The position numbers were made by a program, and so were the translations under genes. Shown piece after piece: positions 1-13,332 of a stretch of 64,000 nucleotides of DNA (position 1 is its first letter; the number at the start of each line of letters is the position of its first letter). The stretch is from the NCBI RefSeq assembly GCF_021155765.1, contig NC_060112.1, positions 2,046,001-2,110,000 on the forward strand, given 5' to 3'. Under the pieces are notes generated by a model. The model searched no databases, was not told where the DNA came from, and saw nothing but the letters and a program-made list of their open reading frames with translations. Origin of the DNA: Diprion similis (taxonomy: Eukaryota; Arthropoda; Insecta; Hymenoptera; Diprionidae).

Positions 1-3000
1 TTGGACGCCCAGGAATTCAGAAAACACAAGAAGAAGAGCGTAGGACCAGCAGCAGAAGAATTACGACGCCAAAACCAGCAACAAAAAAATGGTGAAAATG
101 CGCCTTTCGTTTTTCGGCTGTAACTTTTGATCCGTTGCTCGCTGGGCATTCGGACAGCGCTCAATCGATTTCTCTCGCAAAATTACGTAGGAATAGTGCC
201 TGAAAGAATTCATTGCAGCACTTTTCAGAATCGTTGAAATTTTCGCAAAAAATCCGAAGGGGTTAGCCTTACTTTTTCGGTCATTTTTGGAGCCGAGAAC
301 TTTTCGTCTCGGAATCGATTTGTATGATCCTTTCTTGATTATTTGGACGCCCAGGAACTCGGAAAACACAAGAAGAAGAGCGTAGGACCGACAGCAGAGA
401 AATTACGACGCCAAAACCAGCACCAAAAAAATGGTGAAAATGCGTCTTTCGTATTCCGGCTGTTACTTTTGATCCGTTGCTCGCTGCGCATTCGGACTGC
501 GCTCAATCGATTTCTCTCGCAAAATTACGTAGGAATAGTGCCTGAAAGAATTTATTGCAGCACTTTTCAGAATCGTCGAAATTTTCGCAAAAAATCCAAA
601 GGGGTTAGCCTTACTTTTTTGGTCATTTTTGGAGCCGAGAAGTTTTCGTCTCTGAATCGATTTGTATGACCCTTTCTAGATTATTTGGACGCCCAGGAAC
701 TCAGAAAACACAAGAAAAAGGCGTAGGACCAGCAGCAGAGGAATTACGACGCCAAAACCAGCAACAAAAAAATGGTGAAAATGCGTCTTTCGTTTTTCGG
801 CTGTAACTTTTGATCCGTTGCTCGCTGCGCATTCGGACTGCGCTCAATCGATTCCTCTCGCAAAATTACGTAGGAATAGTGCCTGAAAAAATTTTTTGCA
901 GCACTTTTCAGAATCGTCGAAATTTTCGCAAAAAATCCAAAGGGGTTAGCCTTACTTTTTTGGTCATTTTTGGAGTCGAGAAGTTTTCGTCTCCGAATCG
1001 ATTTGTATGACCCTTTCTAGATTATCTGGACGCCCAGGAACTCGGAAAACACAAGAAGAAGAGCGTAGGACCGACAGCAGAGAAATTACGACGCCAAAAC
1101 CAGCACCAAAAAAATGGTGAAAATGCGTCTTTCGTATTCCGGCTGTTACTTTTGATCCGTTGCTCGCTGCGCATTCGGACTGCGCTCAATCGATTTCTCT
1201 CGCAAAATTACGTAGGAATAGTGCCTGAAAGAATTTATTGCAGCACTTTTCAGAATCGTCGAAATTTTCGCAAAAAATCCAAAGGGGTTAGCCTTACTTT
1301 TTTGGTCATTTTTGGAGCCGAGAACTTTTCGTCTCGGAATCGATTTGTATGACCCTTTCTAGATTATCTGGACGCCCAGGAACTCGGAAAACACAAGAAG
1401 AAGAGCGTACGACCAACAGCAGAGAAATTACGACGCCAACCCAGCAGCAAAAAAATGGTGAAAATTCATCTTCCGTTTTTCGGCTGTAACTTTTGATCCG
1501 TTGCTCGCTGCGCATTCGGACTGCGCTCAATCGATTTCTCTCGCAAAATTACGTAGGAATAGTGCCTGAAAGAATTTATTGCAGCACTTTTCAGAATCGT
1601 TGAAATTTTCGCAAAAAATCCAAAGGGGTTAGCCTTACTTCTTTGGTCATTTTTGGAGTCGAGAAGTTTTCGTCTCCGAATCGATTCGTATGACCCTTTC
1701 TAGATTATTTGGACGCCCAGGAACTCAGAAAACACGAGAAAAAGAGCGTAGGACCAGCAGCAGAGGAATTACGACGCCAAAACCAGCAACAAAAAAATGG
1801 TGAAAATGCGTCTTTCGTTTTTCGGCTGTAACTTTTGATCCGTTGCTCGCTGCGCATTCGGACAGCGCTCAATCGATTTCTCTCGCAAAATTACGTAGGA
1901 ATAGTGCCTGAAAGAATTTATTGCAGCACTTTTCAGAATCGTTGAAATTTTCGCAAAAAATCCAAAGGGGTTAGCCTTACTTTTTTGGTCATTTTTGGAG
2001 CCGAGAACTTTTCGTCTCGGAATCGATTTGTATGACCCTTTCTAGATTATCTGGACGCCCAGGAACTCGGAAAACACAAGAAGAAGAGCGTACGACCAAC
2101 AGCAGAGAAATTACGACGCCAAAACCAGCACCAAAAAAATGGTGAAAATGCGTCTTTCGTTTTTCGGCTATAACTTTTGATCCGTTGCTCGCTGCGCATT
2201 CGGACTGCGCTCAATCGATTCCTCTCGCAAAATTACGTAGGAATAGTGCCTGAAAGAATTTTTTGCAGCACTTTTCAGAATCGTCGAAATTTTCGCAAAA
2301 AATCCAAAGGGGTTAGCCTTACTTTTTTGGTCATTTTTGGAGTCGAGAAGTTTTCGTCTCCGAATCGATTTGTATGACCCTTTCTAGATTATTTGGACGC
2401 CCAGGAACTCAGAAAACACGAGAAAAAGAGCGTAGGACCAGCAGCAGAGGAATTACGACGCCAAAACCAGCAACAAAGAAATGGTGAAAATGCGTCTTTC
2501 GTTTTTCGGCTGTAACTTTTGATCCGTTGCTCGCTGCGCATTCGGACTGCGCTCAATCGATTTCTCTCGCAAAATTACGTAGGAATAGTGCCTGAAAGAA
2601 GTTATTGCAGCACTTTTCAGAATCGTCGAAATTTTCGCAAAAAATCCAAAGGGGTTAGCCTTACTTTTTTGGTCATTTTTGGAGCCGAGAAGTTTTCGTC
2701 TCCGAATCGATTTGTATGACCCTTTCTAGATTATTTGGACGCCCAGGAACTCAGAAAACACGAGAAAAAGAGCGTAGGACCAGCAGCAGAGGAATTACGA
2801 CGCCAAAACCAGCAACAAAAAAATGGTGAAATTGCGTCTTTCGTTTTTCGGCTGTAACTTTTGATCCGTTGCTCGCTGCGCATTCGGACAGCGCTCAATC
2901 GATTTCTCTCGCAAAATTACGTAGGAATAGTGCCTGAAAGAATTCATTGCAGCACTTTTCAGAATCGTTGAAATTTTCGCAAAAAATCCGAAGGGGTTAG

Positions 3001-6000
3001 CCTTACTTTTTCGGTCATTTTTGGAGCCGAGAACTTTTCGTCTCGGAATCGATTTGTATGATCCTTTCTTGATTATTTGGACGCCCAGGAACTCGGAAAA
3101 CACAAGAAGAAGAGCGTAGGACCGACAGCAGAGAAATTACGACGCCAAAACCAGCACCAAAAAAATGGTGAAGATGCGTCTTTCGTATTCCGGCTGTTAC
3201 TTTTGATCCGTTGCTCGCTGCGCATTCGGACTGCGCTCAATCGATTTCTCTCGCAAAATTACGTAGGAATAGTGCCTGAAAGAACTTATTGCAGCACTTT
3301 TCAGAATCGTCGAAATTTTCGCAAAAAATCCAAAGGGGTTAGCCTTACTTTTTTGGTCATTTTTGGAGCCGAGAAGTTTTCGTCTCTGAATCGATTTGTA
3401 TGACCCTTTCTAGATTATTTGGACGCCCAGGAACTCAGAAAACACGAGAAAAAGAGCGTAGGACCAGCAGCAGAGGAATTACGACGCCAAAACCAGCAAC
3501 AAAAAAATGGTGAAAATGCGTCTTTCGTTTTTCGGCTGTAACTTTTGATCCGTTGCTCGCTGCGCATTCGGACTGCGCTCAATCGATTCCTCTCGCAAAA
3601 TTACGTAGGAATAGTGCCTGAAAAAATTTATTGCAGCACTTTTCAGAATCGTCGAAATTTTCGCAAAAAATCCAAAGGGGTTAGCCTTACTTTTTCGGTC
3701 ATTTTTGGAGCCGAGAACTTTTCGTCTCGGAATCGATTTGTATGATCCTTTCTTGATTATTTGGACGCCCAGGAACTCGGAAAACACAAGAAGAAGAGCG
3801 TAGGACCGACAGCAGAGAAATTACGACGCCAAAACCAGCACCAAAAAAATGGTGAAGATGCGTCTTTCGTATTCCGGCTGTTACTTTTGATCCGTTGCTC
3901 GCTGCGCATTCGGACTGCGCTCAATCGATTTCTCTCGCAAAATTACGTAGGAATAGTGCCTGAAAGAACTTATTGCAGCACTTTTCAGAATCGTCGAAAT
4001 TTTCGCAAAAAATCCAAAGGGGTTAGCCTTACTTTTTTGGTCATTTTTGGAGCCGAGAAGTTTTCGTCTCTGAATCGATTTGTATGACCCTTTCTAGATT
4101 ATCTGGACGCCCAGGAACTCGGAAAACACAAGAAGAAGAGCGTAGGACCGACAGCAGAGAAATTACGACGCCAAAACCAGCACCAAAAAAATGGTGAAAA
4201 TGCGTCTTTCGTATTCCGGCTGTTACTTTTGATCCGTTGCTCGCTGCGCATTCGGACTGCGCTCAATCGATTTCTCTCGCAAAATTACGTAGGAATAGTG
4301 CCTGAAAGAATTTTTTGCAGCACTTTTCAGAATCGTCGAAATTTTCGCAAAAAATCCAAAGGGGTTAGCCTTACTTTTTTGGTCATTTTTGGAGTCGAGA
4401 AGTTTTCGTCTCCGAATCGATTTGTATGACCCTTTCTAGATTATCTGGACGCCCAGGAACTCGGAAAACACAAGAAGAAGAGCGTAGGACCGACAGCAGA
4501 GAAATTACGACGCCAAAACCAGCACCAAAAAAATGGTGAAAATGCGTCTTTCGGATTCCGGCTGTTACTTTTGATCCGTTGCTCGCTGCGCATTCGGACT
4601 GCGCTCAATCGATTTCTCTCGCAAAATTACGTAGGAATAGTGCCTGAAAGAATTTATTGCAGCACTTTTCAGAATCGTCGAAATTTTCGCAAAAAATCCA
4701 AAGGGGTTAGCCTTACTTTTTTGGTCATTTTTGGAGCCGAGAAGTTTTCGTCTCTGAATCGATTTGTATGACCCTTTCTAGATTATTTGGACGCCCAGGA
4801 ACTCAGAAAACACAAGAAAAAGAGCGTAGGACCAGCAGCAGAGGAATTACGACGCCAAAACCAGCAACAAAAAAATGGTGAAAATGCGTCTTTCGTTTTT
4901 CGGCTGTAACTTTTGATCCGTTGCTCGCTGCGCATTCGGACTGCGCTCAATCGATTCCTCTCGCAAAATTACGTAGGAATAGTGCCTGAAAGAATTTTTT
5001 GCAGCACTTTTCAGAATCGTCGAAATTTTCGCAAAAAATCCAAAGGGGTTAGCCTTACTTTTTTGGTCATTTTTGGAGTCGAGAAGTTTTCGTCTCCGAA
5101 TCGATTTGTATGACCCTTTCTAGATTATTTGGACGCCCAGGAACTCAGAAAACACGAGAAAAAGAGCGTAGGACCAGCAGCAGAGGAATTACGACGCCAA
5201 AACCAGCAACAAAGAAATGGTGAAAATGCGTCTTTCGTTTTTCGGCTGTAACTTTTGATCCGTTGCTCGCTGCGCATTCGGACTGCGCTCAATCGATTTC
5301 TCTCGCAAAATTACGTAGGAATAGTGCCTGAAAGAAGTTATTGCAGCACTTTTCAGAATCGTCGAAATTTTCGCAAAAAATCCAAAGGGGTTAGCCTTAC
5401 TTTTTTAGTCATTTTTGGAGCCGAGAAGTTTTCGTCTCCGAATCGATTTGTATGACCCTTTCTAGATTGTTTGGACGCCCAGGAACTCAGAAAACACGAG
5501 AAAAAGAGCGTAGGACCAGCAGCAGAGGAATTACGACGCCAAAACCAGCAACAAAAAAATGGTGAAATTGCGTCTTTCGTTTTTCGGCTGTAACTTTTGA
5601 TCCGTTGCTCGCTGCGCATTCGGACAGCGCTCAATCGATTTCTCTCGCAAAATTACGTAGGAATAGTGCCTGAAAGAATTTATTGCAGCACTTTTCAGAA
5701 TCGTTGAAATTTTCGCAAAAAATCCAAAGGGGTTAGCCTTACTTTTTTGGTCATTTTTGGAGCCGAGAACTTTTCGTCTCGGAATCGATTTGTATGACCC
5801 TTTCTAGATTATTTGGACGCCCAGGAACTCGGAAAACACAAGAAGAAGAGCGTAGGACCGACAGCAGAGAAATTACGACGCCAAAACCAGCAGCAAAAAA
5901 ATGGTGAAAATTCATCTTTCGTTTTTCGGCTGTAACTTTTGATCCGTTGCTCGCTGCGCATTCGGACTGCGCTCAATCGATTTCTCTCGCAAAATTACGT

Positions 6001-6837
6001 AGGAATAGTGCCTGAAAGAATTTATTGCAGCACTTTTCAGAATCGTCGAAATTTTCGCAAAGATCCAAAGGGGTTAGCCTTACTTCATTGGTCATTTTTG
6101 GAGCCGAGAAGTTTTCGTCCCCGAATCGATTTGTATGACCCTTTCTAGATTATTTGGACGCCCAGGAACTCAGAAAACACAAGAAAAAGAGCGTAGGACC
6201 AGCAGCAGAGGAATTACGACGCCAAAACCAGCAACAAAAAAATGGTGAAAATGCGTCTTTCGTTTTTCGGCTGTAACTTTTGATCCGTTGCTCGCTGCGC
6301 ATTCGGACAGCGCTCAATCGATTTCTCTCGCAAAATTACGTAGGAATAGTGCCTGAAAGAATTTATTGCAGCACTTTTCAGAATCGTTGAAATTTTCGCA
6401 AAAAATCCAAAGGGGTTAGCCTTACTTCTTTGGTCATTTTTGGAGTCGAGAAGTTTTCGTCTCCGAATCGATTCGTATGACCCTTTCTAGATTATTTGGA
6501 CGCCCAGGAACTCAGAAAACACGAGAAAAAGAGCGTAGGACCAGCAGCAGAGGAATTACGACGCCAAAACCAGCAACAAAAAAATGGTGAAAATGCGTCT
6601 TTCGTTTTTCGGCTGTAACTTTTGATCCGTTGCTCGCTGCGCATTCGGACAGCGCTTAATCGATTTCTCTCGCAAAATTACGTAGGAATAGTGCCTGAAA
6701 GAATTTATTGCAGCACTTTTCAGAATCGTTGAAATTTTCGCAAAAAATCCAAAGGGGTTAGCCTTACTTTTTTGGTCATTTTTGGAGCCGAGAACTTTTC
6801 GTCTCGGAATCGATTTGTATGACCCTTTCTAGATTAT
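1..6837 (+). repeat. Satellite, left block of mixed monomer types
   Basis: About 20 units with no single long period. Several variant types alternate. A two-unit block (684 bases) is repeated at about 2,710-3,393 and 3,394-4,077, recognisable by ATGATCCTTTCTTGATT at the junction followed by a unit reading GAACTCGG, GTATTCCGGCTGTTAC and GTCTCTGAATCG. The same two-unit signature is at 1-684 and again near the far right end (39,659-40,341). Confidence 0.75.
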
Positions 6838-9800
6838 CTGGACGCCCAGGAACTCGGAAAACACAAGAAGAAGAGCGTACGACCAACAGCAGAGAAATTA
6901 CGACGCCAAAACCAGCACCAAAAAAATGGTGAAAATGCGTCTTTCGTTTTTCGGCTATAACTTTTGATCCGTTGCTCGCTGCGCATTCGGACTGCGCTCA
7001 ATCGATTTCTCTCGCAAACTTACGTAGGAATAGTGCCTGAAAGAATTTATTGCAGCACTTTTCAGAATCGTCGAAATTTTCGCAAAAAATCCAAAGGGGT
7101 TAGCCTTACTTCTTTGGTCATTTTTGGAGTCGAGAAGTTTTCGTCTCCGAATCGATTCGTATGACCCTTTCTAGATTATTTGGACGCCCAGGAACTCAGA
7201 AAACACGAGAAAAAGAGCGTAGGACCAGCAGCAGAGGAATTACGACGCCAAAACCAGCAACAAAAAAATGGTGAAAATGCGTCTTTCGTTTTTCGGCTGT
7301 AACTTTTGATCCGTTGCTCGCTGCGCATTCGGACAGCGCTCAATCGATTTCTCTCGCAAAATTACGTAGGAATAGTGCCTGAAAGAATTTATTGCAGCAC
7401 TTTTCAGAATCGTTGAAATTTTCGCAAAAAATCCAAAGGGGTTAGCCTTACTTTTTTGGTCATTTTTGGAGCCGAGAACTTTTCGCCTCGGAATCGATTT
7501 GTATGACCCTTTTTAGATTATTTGGACGCCCAGGATTTCAGAAAACACAAAAAAAAGAGCGTAGGACCAACAGCAGAGGAATTACGACGCCAAAACCAGC
7601 AGCAAAGAAATAGTGAAAATGCGTCTTTCGTTTTTCGGCTGTAACTTTTGATCCGTTGTCCGCTGCGCATTCGGACAGCGCTCAATCGATTTCTCTCGCA
7701 AAATTACGTAGGAATAGTGCCTGAAAGACTTCATTGCAGCACTTTTCAGAATCGTCGAAATTTTCGCAAAAAATCCAAAGGGGTTAGCCTTACTTTTTTG
7801 GTCATTTTTGGAGCCGAGAAGTTTTCGTCTCGGAATCGATTTGTATGACCCTTTCCAGATTATTTGGACACCCAGGAACTAAGAAAACACAAGAAAAAGA
7901 GCGTAGGACCAACAGCAGAGAAATGACAACGCCAAAACCAGCAGCAAAAAAATGGTGAAAATGCGTCTTTCGTTTTGCGGCTGTAACTTTTGATCCGTTG
8001 CTCGCTGCGCATTCGGACAGCGCTCAATCGATTTCTCTCGCAAAATTACGTAGGAATAGTGCCTGAAGGAATTTATTGCAGCACTTTTCAGAATCGTTGA
8101 AATTTTCGCAAAAAATCCAAAGGGGTTAGCCTTACTTTTTTGGTCATTTTTGGAGACGAGAAGTTTTCGTCTCGGAATCGATTTGTATGACCCTTTCTCG
8201 ATTATTTGGACGCCCAGGAACTCGGAAAACACAAGAAGAAGAGCGTAGGACCGACAGCAGAGAAATTACGACGCCAAAACCAGCAGCAAAAAAATGGTGA
8301 AAATGCGTCTTTCGTATTCCGGCTGTTACTTTTGATCCGTTGCTCGCTGCGCATTCGGACTGCGCTCAATCGATTTCTCTCGCAAAATTACGTAGGAATA
8401 GTGCCTGAAAGAATTTATTGCAGCACTTTTCAGAATCGTCGAAATTTTCGCAAAAAATCCAAAGGGGTTAGCCTTACTTTTTTGGTCATTTTTGGAGTCG
8501 AGAAGTTTTCGTCTCCGAATCGATTTGTATGACCCTTTCTAGATTATTTGGACGCCCAGGAACTCAGAAAACACAAGAAAAAGAGCGTAGGACCAGCAGC
8601 AGAGGAATTACGACGCCAAAACCAGCAACAAAAAAATGGTGAAAATGCGTCTTTCGTTTTTCGGCTGTAACTTTTGATCCGTTGCTCGCTGCGCATTCGG
8701 ACAGCGCTCAATCGATTTCTCTCGCAAAATTACGTAGGAATAGTGCCTGAAAGAATTTATTGCAGCACTTTTCAGAATCGTTGAAATTTTCGCAAAAAAT
8801 CCAAAGGGGTTAGCCTTACTTTTTTGGTCATTTTTGGAGCCGAGAACTTTCCGTCTCGGAATCGATTTGTATAACCCTTTCTAGATTATTTGGACGCCCA
8901 GGAACTCAGAAAACACAAAAAAAAGAGCGTAGGACCAACAGCAGAGGAATTACGACGCCAAAACCAGCAGCAAAAAAATGGTGAAAATGCGTCTTTCGTT
9001 TTTCGGCTGTAACTTTTGATCCGTTGCTCGCTGGGCATTCGGACAGCGCTCAATCGATTTCTCTCGCAAAATTACGTAGGAATAGTGCCTGAAAGAATTT
9101 ATTGCAGCACTTTTCAGAATCGTTGAAATTTTCGCAAAAAATCCAAAGGGGTTAGCCTTACTTTTTTGGTCATTTTTGGAGCCGAGAACTTTTCGTCTCG
9201 GAATCGATTTGTATGACCCTTTCTAGATTATCTGGACGCCCAGGAACTCGGAAAACACAAGAAGAAGAGCGTACGACCAACAGCAGAGAAATTACGACGC
9301 CAACCCAGCAGCAAAAAAATGGTGAAAATTCATCTTCCGTTTTTCGGCTGTAACTTTTGATCCGTTGCTCGCTGCGCATTCGGACTGCGCTCAATCGATT
9401 TCTCTCGCAAAATTACGTAGGAATAGTGCCTGAAAGAATTTATTGCAGCACTTTTCAGAATCGTTGAAATATTCGCAAAAAATCCAAAGGGGTTAGCCTT
9501 ACTTTTTTGGTCATTTTTGGAGCCGAGAACTGTTCGTCTCGGAATCGATTTGTATGACCCTTTCTAGATTATTTGGACGCCCAGGAACTCGGAAAACACA
9601 AGAAGAAGAGCGTAGGACCGACAGCAGAGAAATTACGACGCCAAAACCAGCAGCAAAAAAATGGTGAAAATTCATCTTTCGTTTTTCGGCTGTAACTTTT
9701 GATCCGTTGCTCGCTGCGCATTCGGACTGCGCTCAATCGATTTCTCTCGCAAAATTACGTAGGAATAGTGCCTGAAAGAATTTATTGCAGCACTTTTCAG

Positions 9801-11622
9801 AATCGTCGAAATTTTCGCAAAGATCCAAAGGGGTTAGCCTTACTTCATTGGTCATTTTTGGAGCCGAGAAGTTTTCGTCCCCGAATGGATTTGTATGACC
9901 CTTTCTAGATTATTTGGACGCCCAGGAACTCAGAAAACACAAGAAAAAGAGCGTAGGACCAGCAGCAGAGGAATTACGACGCCAAAACCAGCAACAAAAA
10001 AATGGTGAAAATGCGTCTTTCGTTTTTCGGCTGTAACTTTTGATCCGTTGCTCGCTGCGCATTCGGACAGCGCTCAATCGATTTCTCTCGCAAAATTACG
10101 TAGGAATAGTGCCTGAAAGAATTTATTGCAGCACTTTTCAGAATCGTTGAAATTTTCGCAAAAAATCCAAAGGGGTTAGCCTTACTTCTTTGGTCATTTT
10201 TGGAGTCGAGAAGTTTTCGTCTCCGAATCGATTCGTATGACCCTTTCTAGATTATTTGGACGCCCAGGAACTCAGAAAACACGAGAAAAAGAGCGTAGGA
10301 CCAGCAGCAGAGGAATTACGACGCCAAAACCAGCAACAAAAAAATGGTGAAAATGCGTCTTTCGTTTTTCGGCTGTAACTTTTGATCCGTTGCTCGCTGC
10401 GCATTCGGACAGCGCTCAATCGATTTCTCTCGCAAAATTACGTAGGAATAGTGCCTGAAAGAATTTATTGCAGCACTTTTCAGAATCGTTGAAATTTTCG
10501 CAAAAAATCCAAAGGGGTTAGCCTTACTTTTTTGGTCATTTTTGGAGCCGAGAACTTTTCGCCTCGGAATCGATTTGTATGACCCTTTTTAGATTATTTG
10601 GACGCCCAGGATTTCAGAAAACACAAAAAAAAGAGCGTAGGACCAACAGCAGAGGAATTACGACGCCAAAACCAGCAGCAAAGAAATGGTGAAAATGCGT
10701 CTTTCGTTTTTCGGCTGTAACTTTTGATCCGTTGCTCGCTGCGCATTCGGACTGCGCTCAATCGATTTCTCTCGCAAAATTACGTAGGAATAGTGCCTGA
10801 AAGAATTTATTGCAGCACTTTTCAGAATCGTCGAAATTTTCGCAAAGATCCAAAGGGGTTAGCCTTACTTCATTGGTCATTTTTGGAGCCGAGAAGTTTT
10901 CGTCCCCGAATCGATTTGTATGACCCTTTCTAGATTATTTGGACGCCCAGGAACTCAGAAAACACAAGAAAAAGAGCGTAGGACCAGCAGCAGAGGAATT
11001 ACGACGCCAAAACCAGCAACAAAAAAATGGTGAAAATGCGTCTTTCGTTTTTCGGCTGTAACTTTTGATCCGTTGCTCGCTGCGCATTCGGACAGCGCTC
11101 AATCGATTTCTCTCGCAAAATTACGTAGGAATAGTGCCTGAAAGAATTTATTGCAGCACTTTTCAGAATCGTTGAAATTTTCGCAAAAAATCCAAAGGGG
11201 TTAGCCTTACTTCTTTGGTCATTTTTGGAGTCGAGAAGTTTTCGTCTCCGAATCGATTCGTATGACCCTTTCTAGATTATTTGGACGCCCAGGAACTCAG
11301 AAAACACGAGAAAAAGAGCGTAGGACCAGCAGCAGAGGAATTACGACGCCAAAACCAGCAACAAGAAAATGGTGAAAATGCGTCTTTCGTTTTTCGGCTG
11401 TAACTTTTGATCCGTTGCTCGCTGCGCATTCGGACAGCGCTTAATCGATTTCTCTCGCAAAATTACGTAGGAATAGTGCCTGAAAGAATTTATTGCAGCA
11501 CTTTTCAGAATCGTTGAAATTTTCGCAAAAAATCCAAAGGGGTTAGCCTTACTTTTTTGGTCATTTTTGGAGCCGAGAACTTTTCGTCTCGGAATCGATT
11601 TGTATGACCCTTTCTAGATTAT
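6838..11622 (+). repeat. Higher-order repeat A, copy 1 (14 monomers, 4,785 bp)
   Basis: The block opens with a CTGGACG unit carrying CGTACGACCAACAGC, GGCTATAAC and CTCGCAAACTTACG. The same ordered set of variant units restarts at 11,623, 13,333 and 18,118. Diagnostic members are a unit with CAGGATTTCAG and TTGTCCGCTGCGC (about 7,523) and one beginning TTGGACACCCAGGAACTAAG (7,864). The total is 14 x 342 minus 3, the deficit coming from single-base deletions such as CGCAAAGATCC. Confidence 0.8.
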
Positions 11623-13332
11623 CTGGACGCCCAGGAACTCGGAAAACACAAGAAGAAGAGCGTACGACCAACAGCAGAGAAATTACGACGCCAAAACCAG
11701 CACCAAAAAAATGGTGAAAATGCGTCTTTCGTTTTTCGGCTATAACTTTTGATCCGTTGCTCGCTGCGCATTCGGACTGCGCTCAATCGATTTCTCTCGC
11801 AAACTTACGTAGGAATAGTGCCTGAAAGAATTTATTGCAGCACTTTTCAGAATCGTCGAAATTTTCGCAAAAAATCCAAAGGGGTTAGCCTTACTTCTTT
11901 GGTCATTTTTGGAGTCGAGAAGTTTTCGTCTCCGAATCGATTCGTATGACCCTTTCTAGATTATTTGGACGCCCAGGAACTCAGAAAACACGAGAAAAAG
12001 AGCGTAGGACCAGCAGCAGAGGAATTACGACGCCAAAACCAGCAACAAAAAAATGGTGAAAATGCGTCTTTCGTTTTTCGGCTGTAACTTTTGATCCGTT
12101 GCTCGCTGCGCATTCGGACAGCGCTCAATCGATTTCTCTCGCAAAATTACGTAGGAATAGTGCCTGAAAGAATTTATTGCAGCACTTTTCAGAATCGTTG
12201 AAATTTTCGCAAAAAATCCAAAGGGGTTAGCCTTACTTTTTTGGTCATTTTTGGAGCCGAGAACTTTTCGCCTCGGAATCGATTTGTATGACCCTTTTTA
12301 GATTATTTGGACGCCCAGGATTTCAGAAAACACAAAAAAAAGAGCGTAGGACCAACAGCAGAGGAATTACGACGCCAAAACCAGCAGCAAAGAAATGGTG
12401 AAAATGCGTCTTTCGTTTTTCGGCTGTAACTTTTGATCCGTTGTCCGCTGCGCATTCGGACAGCGCTCAATCGATTTCTTTCGCAAAATTACGTAGGAAT
12501 AGTGCCTGAAAGACTTCATTGCAGCACTTTTCAGAATCGTCGAAATTTTCGCAAAAAATCCAAAGGGGTTAGCCTTACTTTTTTGGTCATTTTTGGAGCC
12601 GAGAAGTTTTCGTCTCGGAATCGATTTGTATGACCCTTTCCAGATTATTTGGACACCCAGGAACTAAGAAAACACAAGAAAAAGAGCGTAGGACCAACAG
12701 CAGAGAAATGACAACGCCAAAACCAGCAGCAAAAAAATGGTGAAAATGCGTCTTTCGTTTTGCGGCTGTAACTTTTGATCCGTTGCTCGCTGCGCATTCG
12801 GACAGCGCTCAATCGATTTCTCTCGCAAAATTACGTAGGAATAGTGCCTGAAGGAATTTATTGCAGCACTTTTCAGAATCGTTGAAATTTTCGCAAAAAA
12901 TCCAAAGGGGTTAGCCTTACTTCTTTGGTCATTTTTGGAGTCGAGAAGTTTTCGTCTCCGAATCGATTCGTATGACCCTTTCTAGATTATTTGGACGCCC
13001 AGGAACTCAGAAAACACGAGAAAAAGAGCGTAGGACCAGCAGCAGAGGAATTACGACGCCAAAACCAGCAACAAAAAAATGGTGAAAATGCGTCTTTCGT
13101 TTTTCGGCTGTAACTTTTGATCCGTTGCTCGCTGCGCATTCGGACAGCGCTTAATCGATTTCTCTCGCAAAATTACGTACGAATAGTGCCTGAAAGAATT
13201 TATTGCAGCACTTTTCAGAATCGTTGAAATTTTCGCAAAAAATCCAAAGGGGTGAGCCTTACTTTTTTGGTCATTTTTGGAGCCGAGAACTTTTCGTCTC
13301 GGAATCGATTTGTATGACCCTTTCTAGATTAT
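11623..13332 (+). repeat. Higher-order repeat A, truncated copy 2 (5 monomers, 1,710 bp)
   Basis: This repeats the first units of copy 1 at an offset of 4,785 and of copy 3 at an offset of 1,710. It is cut short inside the hybrid unit that begins at 12,649. That unit starts like 7,864 but ends with CTTCTTTGGTC and GTCGAGAAGTTTTCGTCTCC, which belong to a different unit type. Confidence 0.78.

Noticed and set aside
343..669. Open frames of 66-117 codons repeated through the satellite as a possible protein family
   Set aside because: They begin at TTG, ATT or similar, not ATG, have no upstream signals, occur in both strands of the same unit, and follow the 342-base period (a multiple of three, so a frame open in one unit tends to stay open). 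No protein family is recognisable.
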